From: Streptomyces panaciradicis
GTDB taxonomy: Bacteria; Actinomycetota; Actinomycetes; Streptomycetales; Streptomycetaceae
Length of the DNA stretch: 39,633 nt
Reading direction: 5' to 3'
Assembly: GCF_023516615.1 (NCBI RefSeq)
Contig: NZ_JAMGBF010000049.1
Location: forward strand, 1-39,633
Below are positions 25,685 to 34,253 of this stretch, piece by piece; the first letter of the stretch is position 1, and each line of letters opens with the position of its first letter. The notes under the pieces are model-generated. The model did not search any database. It saw only the letters and a program-made list of their open reading frames with translations, and was not told the origin of the DNA. Made by a program: the position numbers and the translations under genes.

Positions 25685-28600
25685 ATGGCAGCAGAGGACT
25701 CTCAGGACGACGCCGACCGGAACGACGGCAGGCCACTGCAGTTCTTCCCCGTCGACATCGGCCGCTACGACAATCACCCTCCCCTACCGACGGAGCCAGA
25801 GGTCGAGGCGGTTGCCGCTCTGCTCACGCCTTTCGGTGCCCAGACCAACACCTGGCACGCCCCGCAGGAGGGCCGGGGGCCCGACGCTGTGAACGAGCGT
25901 CTGGCCGCGTGGTCCGGCGGGCGCACCGGCTGCGACACAGTCCTGTACTGGGTGGGGCATGGCGCCAGCGACGGCGCCTTCCACGCGCTGCTCGCTCATG
26001 CGAGGAGCCCCCGACCGCTCGACGCGAACGGCATCTCCCATCTTGAGTTGCTGCAGCACCTCAAGAAGCGCCAGGCGCGGCAGCAAGCAGGTTGGGCAGC
26101 GGTCATCGTCGATGCCTGTAAGTCGCGTCGCTTCATCGAGTTGATGAATAGCCAGGCCACCTTGGATCCGGATGTCAGCGACTTCATCCTCGTGGCCAGT
26201 TCGCACGACGGCAGCGCAAACCTCGGCACCTTCCGAGAAGTCCTCGACCGCTTGCTGACTGTGACCTTCCGCACCCACAACACAATCGGTCTCTACGCGC
26301 TGGCCGAGCAGATCAACAGCGCCATGGGTGACACTGTCGCTTTCGTCCGCACGCACAGCCAGGCGGCGCTCCGCCGGACCCTCCCTACCGTGGCGGGCCG
26401 GATGCAGGCGCCCCTCGACACTGAGGCGGAGATCGAAGACGCTCTTGACGCACTCACCGCCGACGAGCGCCGCCACTTCGTCGAGAAGGCCGCGGGTGGC
26501 GAACTAGGCGAGCAGGCATGGTACTTCGAGGGCCGGGAGACCGAACGCTACGACGTCCTGTCCTGGCTCGCCAGCACCCGGGAAGGTCTGCTGACCGTGA
26601 CTGGGCCAGCTGGCTCGGGCAAGTCGGCACTCCTCGGGCACGTATTGATCCACACCCGTCCCGAGCTCGCGGACACCCTCTCGCGTGCCGGGCACCTCGC
26701 AGACCTTCCCCCGGGGACACCCCGCGCCCCTTACGCATTCGACTTGGCCGTCCATCTCAGCGGTGTCACGCCTCAAGCGCTCCTCGACCGCATCGTCGAC
26801 GCGGTGGAGCTCGACCCGCTGCCCTCCGGCCACCCCCTCGACTCCCAGGTGGCGCGGCTCACCGGACGGCTGGCGGACCGGCGTCTCAGGCCGGCTCCGG
26901 GCGGGGGTGGCGCCAGGACGTTCACCCTGCTCGCGGACGCCCTCGACGAGGCGTATCTGCCTCTGGTGATAGCTGAGGAGGTGCTACGGCCACTCGCCCG
27001 CACACCAGGCGTGCGGGTCGTCGTAGGGACCCGTCGCTCCACACGAGAGGGCCCGGACCTGCCTGTCCCCGACGACGAGAACATTCTCGACGCCCTCAGG
27101 GTGTCGGAGGGGTGCGACCACGCGTGTGACAAGGTGCTCGTGGTACGGCACGACCGCGAAGCCACGATCCGCTATGTGCGCCGCCGTCTACGTACTGCGC
27201 ACGCTCGAGGTGTTCTGACGGCCAGCCAGGAGGAAATCGAGCGCACAGTCCACGCACTGGGCCGCAGTGAGCGCGAGTTCCTCTTCGCCCGTCTCGCCGT
27301 GCACGAGATCCTCCATACCCCCGCCCTCGCAGTCGACCCGACGCCACTCCTCGGGACCGACCACCGAGGGCTGTTCGCCCGCGCGGTGCAGCGCCTCACT
27401 GGCGTCAACCCGGTTCACCGTTATCTGCTGGAGGCTCTGGCACTCTCGCAGGGGCACGGGCTGCCCGACCGGGACGACATCTGGTCGATCACGGCTACTG
27501 CCCTCATGCCTCCGGGCGGCGCGCTGCCCATCACCGGCGAGGACATCATCCGCCTTCTGGACGGTGGCGCCCCGTACCTCATGGCTGCCACAGATTCTGG
27601 CCAGACAGTGTACCGGTTGGCACATCGCGCCTTCATCGAGCACTTCGCACGCCCGGTCCACCGGACGGACAGCGAGCGCCACCGACGTATCACCGCTTCG
27701 CTAGCCCGCAGGGGCGACGCCCAACTGCCCGACGAAGAACCGAATCCGTACATCCGTCGCCACCTGGCTGATCACGCGGCTCTTGGCGGCGCCGCGGGCT
27801 GGAGGGTCCTCGCCGATCGGCCGCGGCTGCTGGACCGGCTCGACGCCACGGCCGTGCGCGGCAGCGCCGACCACAACAGCTTCGGCCGCTTCGCCCTGCC
27901 GGCCGCCGTCGTCGGCGTGGTCGCGGCGCATGACCGGCTAGCTGTCGCATCGGACGGTGACCGGCGCGGATTACGCGAGCTGGCCACAGCACGCTCCACC
28001 GACCAGAGCACTCCGCCTCCCCAGACACCCGACCCACGATCCGCGTGGTCCTTGGCCTGGGCCCGGTTCCAGCGCCGCCCGCTCCACCTTCCTCTGCAGG
28101 GCCATCAGGGCGAGGTGGTGGCCGTCACAGCTTTCGCAGCATCGGAAGGGAGCACCCACCTCGCCTCCGCCAGCGACGACGGCACAGTACGGCTGTGGAA
28201 TCCGGCCACGGCCGACCAGACGACGGCTTCCCTCGACAGTGGCACTGGCCCCGTGCGCGCCGTGACCGCCTATACCGCACCAGGCGGACGCACACTTCTC
28301 GCCACCGGCACCGACGCTGGGACGGTGCACCTCTGGAATCCGGTCACGGCCGAAGAGACGGTGGTCTCACCCCTCAGAGGCCACGACGGCCCCGTACAGA
28401 GCCTCGCCGTCTTCACCGGACACGACGGACGCACGCTTCTCGCCACAGCCGGCGACGACTGCACCATCCGCATCTGGGACCCCGCCACGGGGCAGGAGAC
28501 CGCACCTCCGCTTACCGGGCACACCGGCGCAGTCCAAGCCATCCATGCCTTCACCGCGTCCGATGGACGCGTTCTGCTCGCCAGCGGTGGCGACGACGAG

Positions 28601-29992
28601 ACCCTTCGTGTGTGGGACCCAGCCACCGGACACCAAACAATCGGCACCCTAAAAGGACACACCGGTGCCATCCAATCAGTGGTGGCCTTCACCACAGTCG
28701 ATGGACGCACCCTGCTCGCCAGCTGCAGCGACGACCGGACCATTCGCATCTGGGACCCGGCAACCGGACGCCAGACCGTGCCACCGCTACAAGGACACAC
28801 CGACTGGATCGGCGAGCTGACCGCGTTCCGCGGGCCCGACGGATCCCCGCTGCTGGCCAGTTGCAGCGATGACGAGACGATCCGGCTCTGGGATCCCGCA
28901 ACCGGACAGCAGACCGCGCCACCGATATACGGCCACTCCTACAAGAAATGGATCGGAGCGATCACCTCGTTCACGGGTCCCGACGGACGAGCCCTCCTCG
29001 CCACCGGCAGCAACGATCGCACAGTCCGCATCTGGGACCCGGCCACGAGCCGGCAAGCCTCGCCGACCTTGCGCAGCCACGCCCAAGAAGTGGGCGCTGT
29101 GGCGGCATTTACCGGGCCCGCTGGCCACACGCTTCTCGCCACCGGTGGGGACGACGACACGATCCGGGTGTGGGACGCGGCCACCGGGACGGAGATCGGC
29201 TCCCCTCTGCGCGGACGCGGAAGCAGCGTGGAAGCGTTGGCGCCGTTCACCGGGCCGAACGAGGAGACGCTTCTGGCCGTCTGTGACAGCGACATGTCTG
29301 TGGGGATCTGGAATCTGGCCACCGGCAGGCGCAGGACGCCCTCGCTCAGGGGCCATACCAGTGCGGTACGAGCCGTGACGGCGTTCAAGCCCCCGGGTGG
29401 GCGGACGCTCCTGGCGACCGGCAGCGACGACTACACCGCGCGTGTCTGGGATCCCGCCACAGGACAGCAGCTCACCGATCCCCTGTCGGGACACACCACC
29501 GCCGTGCGAGTCGTCCGGTTCTTCACCGCAGTGGACGGACACACCCTGCTCGCGACCGGCGCCAACGACGGCACCGTGCGTATCTGGGACACCGCCACCG
29601 GGCGGGAGGGTCAGGCCCCGCTGTTGGGTCACAGGGGTCCGGTACGAGCGATGACGGCAGTCCATTCACCGGAGGGGCGCGTATTGCTCGTTACGGGCAG
29701 CGAGGACAGCACCGTGCGCGTTTGGGACCAGGCAGCCGGACGGTTGCACGCGACACTGCTCCCTGGCCACACAGGCGCCGTCCAAGCGATCACAACCGTC
29801 ACGGGGCCGTGCGGAGGCGACCTTCTCGCCACCGGAGGCACCGACCGCACCATCCGACTCTGGGACACAGCGACCTGGACCGAGCAACAAGTTGTCTCCG
29901 TGGACCTAGTGGTTCACGGCCTCGCGGCAGTGGGTCACAGCCTGGCTCTCGCCACAGAGCAGGGCGTTGCTGTCATTCGCATCCATCCGTAA
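25685..29992 (+). CDS. Caspase-like - STAND NTPase - WD40 protein, 1435 residues
   Basis: Large multidomain cytoplasmic protein. Residues 15-225 are a caspase-like (C14) protease: the histidine is H92 in LYWVGHGASDG and the cysteine C145 in AVIVDACKSRRF. Residues 275-700 are a STAND/NACHT-like ATPase with Walker A GPAGSGKS (307-314), Walker B TLLADALDEA (D421/E422) and the sensor-like GVRVVVGTRRS; a helical region follows. From about 800 to the end lie 13 clear WD40 blades (GDDxTIRIWDPATG) plus a degenerate last one, enough for two seven-bladed propellers. Domain order is effector, switch, sensor, as in animal apoptosome-like and bacterial death-effector proteins. Codon 763 is TTA, so translation should depend on the bldA tRNA. 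No credible start lies upstream of this ATG; its ribosome site is weak, suggesting coupling to the lipase gene. Confidence 0.88.
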   Translation: MAAEDSQDDADRNDGRPLQFFPVDIGRYDNHPPLPTEPEVEAVAALLTPFGAQTNTWHAPQEGRGPDAVNERLAAWSGGRTGCDTVLYWVGHGASDGAFHALLAHARSPRPLDANGISHLELLQHLKKRQARQQAGWAAVIVDACKSRRFIELMNSQATLDPDVSDFILVASSHDGSANLGTFREVLDRLLTVTFRTHNTIGLYALAEQINSAMGDTVAFVRTHSQAALRRTLPTVAGRMQAPLDTEAEIEDALDALTADERRHFVEKAAGGELGEQAWYFEGRETERYDVLSWLASTREGLLTVTGPAGSGKSALLGHVLIHTRPELADTLSRAGHLADLPPGTPRAPYAFDLAVHLSGVTPQALLDRIVDAVELDPLPSGHPLDSQVARLTGRLADRRLRPAPGGGGARTFTLLADALDEAYLPLVIAEEVLRPLARTPGVRVVVGTRRSTREGPDLPVPDDENILDALRVSEGCDHACDKVLVVRHDREATIRYVRRRLRTAHARGVLTASQEEIERTVHALGRSEREFLFARLAVHEILHTPALAVDPTPLLGTDHRGLFARAVQRLTGVNPVHRYLLEALALSQGHGLPDRDDIWSITATALMPPGGALPITGEDIIRLLDGGAPYLMAATDSGQTVYRLAHRAFIEHFARPVHRTDSERHRRITASLARRGDAQLPDEEPNPYIRRHLADHAALGGAAGWRVLADRPRLLDRLDATAVRGSADHNSFGRFALPAAVVGVVAAHDRLAVASDGDRRGLRELATARSTDQSTPPPQTPDPRSAWSLAWARFQRRPLHLPLQGHQGEVVAVTAFAASEGSTHLASASDDGTVRLWNPATADQTTASLDSGTGPVRAVTAYTAPGGRTLLATGTDAGTVHLWNPVTAEETVVSPLRGHDGPVQSLAVFTGHDGRTLLATAGDDCTIRIWDPATGQETAPPLTGHTGAVQAIHAFTASDGRVLLASGGDDETLRVWDPATGHQTIGTLKGHTGAIQSVVAFTTVDGRTLLASCSDDRTIRIWDPATGRQTVPPLQGHTDWIGELTAFRGPDGSPLLASCSDDETIRLWDPATGQQTAPPIYGHSYKKWIGAITSFTGPDGRALLATGSNDRTVRIWDPATSRQASPTLRSHAQEVGAVAAFTGPAGHTLLATGGDDDTIRVWDAATGTEIGSPLRGRGSSVEALAPFTGPNEETLLAVCDSDMSVGIWNLATGRRRTPSLRGHTSAVRAVTAFKPPGGRTLLATGSDDYTARVWDPATGQQLTDPLSGHTTAVRVVRFFTAVDGHTLLATGANDGTVRIWDTATGREGQAPLLGHRGPVRAMTAVHSPEGRVLLVTGSEDSTVRVWDQAAGRLHATLLPGHTGAVQAITTVTGPCGGDLLATGGTDRTIRLWDTATWTEQQVVSVDLVVHGLAAVGHSLALATEQGVAVIRIHP
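28082..29989 (+). repeat. WD40-encoding tandem repeats (13 clear units plus one)
   Basis: Units of about 43-46 codons, each with a GH dipeptide, a variable TAFTGPDGRTLLATG-like loop and a DDxTxRxWDPATG end. Neighbouring units are similar enough at DNA level to invite misalignment and unit gain or loss. Units 2, 9 and the final one are the most divergent (HLWNPVT, GIWNLAT, and no WD). Confidence 0.85.
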
Positions 29993-30242
29993 CGGGGGCC
30001 CGTCGACGGACGATCGCAGTGGCCGCGACTTGGATCCCATGTCGTTCACGGACGAGGCGTTGGAGGCTGCCGAGATTCTTCTGCCTGCAGCTCCCCGTGC
30101 GCACAAAGCATCGTGAACGAGCTGCCCCGGCGCTCTGACGAGACCAGCCAGCCGGCCTTGGACTCCACTGCACTGTCTGAGACTGGTCGCCGAAGCTCAT
30201 GGAGCTGCCGTCACGCCGCCATCAAGTCGCACATGAACGCAT
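29993..30242. other. Gene-free stretch after the WD40 gene
   Basis: About 250 bases with only short open frames. The one with the best start (26 codons from 30039) has no ribosome site and no recognisable product. GGGGGCCCGTCGACGG just after the stop may form a weak hairpin. Confidence 0.45.
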
Positions 30243-30274
30243 CCAGCGGGCCTGCCGTTTGGCAAGCCCGCTGG
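30243..30274 (-). terminator. Hairpin downstream of tRNA-Pro
   Basis: CCAGCGGGCCTGCC (30243-30256) pairs with GGCAAGCCCGCTGG (30261-30274) over 14 positions with one mismatch and a four-base loop. It lies nine bases past the tRNA 3' end and is the likely terminator or processing signal. Confidence 0.7.
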
Positions 30275-30283
30275 TCACAACCG

Positions 30284-30357
<74 letters not shown>

Positions 30358-30496
30358 GTGCCCGTCTGACCTGGGGTTTCCCCCGGCCGAACACGCAGGG
30401 AAACCATACCGCACTCGGGTCCATGGTCGCGCACGGCTTTTCGCGGGCCCCGCGCCCGACCACGGGTCCCGCCGCCCGGCCCCCGCGCCCCGCCGG

Positions 30497-30856
30497 TCAG
30501 TCCGCGGACGGCGTCCCCAACTCCGGGTAGGCGTCCAGCAGTCGGGTCGGAGCCGCCTGGCGCCAGGAGTCGGCGAGTATGTCGCGCAGCTCGTCCTCGT
30601 CCTCGACGGCCGTGAGGCGGGCCCTGACCCAGGCGAACTGCGCCTCGTGGTCGGCGATCCAGAACTTCTCCGGTTCGGCGAGGACCAGCTCCTCGCGCTC
30701 CTCCTTCGGACAGCGCACGGCGATGGAGGTCTCGTCCTCGGGCAGCGTGGCGAACATCTTCCCCGCGACCCTGAAGGTGGGCATGCTCCAGGCGATCTTC
30801 TCCGTCGTGTCCGGCAGGGCGAGGCAGATTCGGCGTACGTCTTCGGCATCCGGCAT
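30497..30856 (-). CDS. MmcQ/YjbR-family protein
   Basis: A 119-residue protein of the MmcQ/YjbR family: MPDAEDVRRICLALPDTTEKIAWSMPTFRVAGKMFATLPEDETSIAVRCPKEEREELVLAEPEKFWIADHEAQFAWVRARL. The family has a double-psi-like, phosphoribosyl-glycinamide-type fold sometimes called DNA-binding. Its role is not established, though its genes occur beside drug- and stress-related genes. The ATG is supported by TAACGT seven bases upstream, indicating a leaderless mRNA. It lies upstream of the tRNA on the same strand, with 139 bases between. Confidence 0.83.
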   Translation of the reverse strand: MPDAEDVRRICLALPDTTEKIAWSMPTFRVAGKMFATLPEDETSIAVRCPKEEREELVLAEPEKFWIADHEAQFAWVRARLTAVEDEDELRDILADSWRQAAPTRLLDAYPELGTPSAD

Positions 30857-30863
30857 GCACCGC

Positions 30864-30869
30864 ACGTTA
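30864..30869 (-). promoter_or_regulatory. Leaderless -10 (TAACGT) of the MmcQ/YjbR gene
   Basis: TAACGT on the minus strand ends seven bases before the ATG at 30856, in the 30-base gap after the GNAT gene. No ribosome site lies in between. Confidence 0.5.
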
Positions 30870-30886
30870 GCCCCCGCCACTGACAA

Positions 30887-31432
30887 TCACCTGGTGGGAG
30901 CCTCGGCGCCGGTCTCGCGGCCAAGGGGCTTGCAGTAGATCGACGTCGGCCTCAGCACGCCGTCCGGGGCCGCCGCGTAGTCGGGGATCACCCCGATCCG
31001 GCTCCACCCGGCCGTCCGGTACAGCCGCTCGGCGGGGCTGTCCGTCTCGGTGTCCAGGTGCAGCAGGGTGATCCCGGTCGCGGCGGCCGCCTCCTCCGCC
31101 GTGGTCAGGAGCAGCCGGCCGAGTCCCTTGCCGCGGGCGTCCCGGTGCACCATCAGCTTCACCAGCTCGGCCCGATGGCGGCTGTTGGGCTTGTCCGGGA
31201 AGGCCAGACTCACCGTGCCGACCGGCCGCCCACCGTCGTAGGCCACCCATACCGCGAGCGAGCCCGCCGCGGTGCCGGCGGCCCGCTCCCGCCACCAGGC
31301 GAGGGCCTCCGCCCGGTCGATCGGCGCGAGGAAGCCGACCGAGGCGCCGCCCTCGACGGTGTCGACCAGCAGGTCGGCCAGGCCGTCCGCGCTCGCGAGC
31401 AGTCCGGCGCGGTCCACGCGTCGGACGATCAC
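30887..31432 (-). CDS. GNAT-family N-acetyltransferase
   Basis: Acetyl-CoA-dependent acyltransferase of 181 residues with the GNAT fold. Motif A is VKLMVHRDARGKGLGRLLLTTAEEAA (R/QxxGxG/A pyrophosphate loop as RGKGLG), preceded by PVGTVSLAF and followed by LLHLDTETDSPAERLYRTAGWSRIG. The GTG start overlaps the TGA of the XRE-cupin gene by four bases (GTGA), so the two are translationally coupled. This pairing of a cupin-sensing regulator with a GNAT enzyme suggests acetylation of the small molecule or a related one that the cupin binds. The substrate is unknown. Confidence 0.87.
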   Translation of the reverse strand: MIVRRVDRAGLLASADGLADLLVDTVEGGASVGFLAPIDRAEALAWWRERAAGTAAGSLAVWVAYDGGRPVGTVSLAFPDKPNSRHRAELVKLMVHRDARGKGLGRLLLTTAEEAAAATGITLLHLDTETDSPAERLYRTAGWSRIGVIPDYAAAPDGVLRPTSIYCKPLGRETGAEAPTR

Positions 31433-32022
31433 GGCAGCACCACCGCCAGCACGTAGCGCGCGTCCGCCCGGCCCGCGCACCGGAAGCGCGTCGGTCCCCA
31501 CACCCGCAGCCGCAGGCAGTCGCCCGCGGCGAGGTGATGCTCCGTCTCCCGCTCCGTCACGTCGAGCGCTCCTTCCAGGACCCAGATGTGCTGTTCCAGG
31601 CCGGGTACGGGCGGCCGGTCGTAGGCGATGTCGGCTCCCGCGGCGAGCCGTCCCTCCACGAGTTCGCCGCGCAGTCCGGGGTGCGGGGGCGAGACGGATC
31701 GTCGTACGAAGCCGGAGGCGCGGTCCTGCCACACCGGCTGCTCGGCGGCCGGCACCAGCGCCGCCGGCTCCGCCTCCACCTCGGCGAGCAGCCGGGACAT
31801 GGGGCGGCCGTAGACGCCGCAGAGGCGGTTGAGGAGGGCCGCGGTGGGGCTGATCTCCGCCCGCTCGGCGCGGGAGAGGGTGGACTTGCTGATGCCGCTG
31901 CGTTCCGCCAGCTCGCCGAGCGACCAGCCGTGTTCGGCGCGCAGTTCCGCGAGGCGGGCGGCGAGCCGGGCGTCGACGGGGTCCGGGGCCGGGGCGTCCC
32001 CGGCACGTTCATCGCGTTTCAC
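31429..32022 (-). CDS. XRE-family regulator with cupin sensor domain
   Basis: A 197-residue regulator. The N-terminal helix-turn-helix is clear (RLAELRAEHGWSLGELAERSGISKSTLSRAERAEISPTAALLNRLCGVYG, about residues 20-75). The C-terminal half is a small beta-barrel cupin (LEQHIWVLEGALDVTERETEHHLAAGDCLRLRVWGPTRFRC) that should bind a small ligand or metal. The GTG start is preferred over an ATG ten codons upstream because a TAGCGT -10 ends seven bases before it, and because the upstream ATG lies inside the operator palindrome. Autoregulation is very likely. It is coupled to the GNAT gene by a GTGA overlap. Confidence 0.82.
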   Translation of the reverse strand: MKRDERAGDAPAPDPVDARLAARLAELRAEHGWSLGELAERSGISKSTLSRAERAEISPTAALLNRLCGVYGRPMSRLLAEVEAEPAALVPAAEQPVWQDRASGFVRRSVSPPHPGLRGELVEGRLAAGADIAYDRPPVPGLEQHIWVLEGALDVTERETEHHLAAGDCLRLRVWGPTRFRCAGRADARYVLAVVLP

Positions 32023-32050
32023 ATCGGGGACGCTATCCCGGATATGAAAC
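32016..32050. promoter_or_regulatory. XRE-cupin operator with embedded -10
   Basis: Inverted repeat GTTTCACATCGGGGA (32016-32030) and TCCCGGATATGAAAC (32036-32050), 13 of 15 positions matching, around five bases. The -10 TAGCGT (32035-32030, minus strand) sits at its centre, and the GTG start codon of the regulator lies in one arm. Binding there would block its own promoter. Confidence 0.6.
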
Positions 32051-32057
32051 ATCCAGG

Positions 32058-32969
32058 TTACGGAGTCTTCACTCCGGCCGCCTCGCGCAGCGCCTCCAGC
32101 ACCGGGCGGATCAGGGGGTGCTCCTCGGCCCCGCGCCGTACGGCCGCGAAGACCCGGCGGGTGGGCGCGACACCGTCGACGGGCCGTACGACCACGCCGG
32201 TGAGGTCCATCCCGCTCAGCGCCGACCGCGGGACGAGCGCCACGCCGGCGTCGGCCGAGGCGAGGGCGACGACGGCGCGGAAGTCGTCCGAGGAGTGCTC
32301 CAGGCGCGGCTGGAACCCGGCGCTCTCGCAGGCGAGCACGACCACGTCGTGGCACGGGTTGCCGGGGTACGGGCCGATCCAGGCGTCCTTGGCCAGGTCG
32401 GCGAGCGGGATCTCGGCGGCCTCGGCCAGCCGGTGCCGCACGGGCACGACCGCGTCGAACGGCTCGGCGTACAGCGACACATGGCTCAGGCGCGGGTCGT
32501 CGGCGGGCGGGGCGCCCCGGTACTCGACGGCGACGGCCACGTCGACCTGCCGGTCCAGCACCATCGGCAGGCTGGCGTCGCCCTCGGCGTCCTGGACGCG
32601 GATCCGGATGCCGGGCGCCGACCCGGCGAGGCGCGCCACCGCGGGGGCGACGACCTGGGCGATGCCGGTGGCGAAGGCGGCGACGGTGACGGTGCCGGCG
32701 GCCCCCGATCCGTACGCGGCGAGTTCGGCCTCCGCCCGCTCCAGCTGGGCGAGGACCGCGTTGGTGTGGCTGAGCAGGATCTCGCCGGCCGGGGTCAGCC
32801 GTACGCCCTTGGCGCCGCGCTCGACCAGGCGGTGGCCCGTCTCCTGCTCCAGGGCGGTCAGCTGCTGGGAGACGGCCGAGGGGGTCAGGTACAGCGCGGC
32901 GGCAGCCGCCGTCACCGTGCGGTGGTCGGCCACCGCACGGAGGATGTGGAGCCGCCGCGCTTCGATCAT
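32058..32969 (-). CDS. LysR-family regulator
   Basis: LysR-type transcriptional regulator of 303 residues. The winged helix is at the N-terminus (LHILRAVADHRTVTAAAAALYLTPSAVSQQLTALEQETGHRLVERGAKGVRLTPAGEILLSHTNAVLAQLERAEAEL), and a periplasmic-binding-like effector domain fills residues 90-300 (GTVTVAAFATGIAQVVAPAVARL ... LSGMDLTGVVVRPV). The ATG fits the family N-terminus; GACAAT ends seven bases before it, a possible leaderless -10. It lies 56 bases downstream of kbl on the same strand, an arrangement that recurs in Streptomyces from memory. Whether it controls tdh-kbl is not shown by the sequence. Confidence 0.87.
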   Translation of the reverse strand: MIEARRLHILRAVADHRTVTAAAAALYLTPSAVSQQLTALEQETGHRLVERGAKGVRLTPAGEILLSHTNAVLAQLERAEAELAAYGSGAAGTVTVAAFATGIAQVVAPAVARLAGSAPGIRIRVQDAEGDASLPMVLDRQVDVAVAVEYRGAPPADDPRLSHVSLYAEPFDAVVPVRHRLAEAAEIPLADLAKDAWIGPYPGNPCHDVVVLACESAGFQPRLEHSSDDFRAVVALASADAGVALVPRSALSGMDLTGVVVRPVDGVAPTRRVFAAVRRGAEEHPLIRPVLEALREAAGVKTP

Positions 32970-33025
32970 GGAACCGATTGTCTCAAACGCACCCCTTCAC
33001 CGGTCCCGGCGCCCGGGCCCCGGCA

Positions 33026-34237
<1,212 letters not shown>

Positions 34238-34253
34238 CAGTCCCTAAAGTAAG

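Noticed and set aside
30039..30116. 26-codon open frame starting MSFTDEALEAAEILL
   Set aside because: No ribosome site or -10 and no recognisable product; it could be a gene remnant but this cannot be supported.
24133..30283. Integrative element in tRNA-Pro
   Set aside because: No integrase, no excisionase and no second copy of the tRNA 3' end near 24 kb; kept only as a possible old island.
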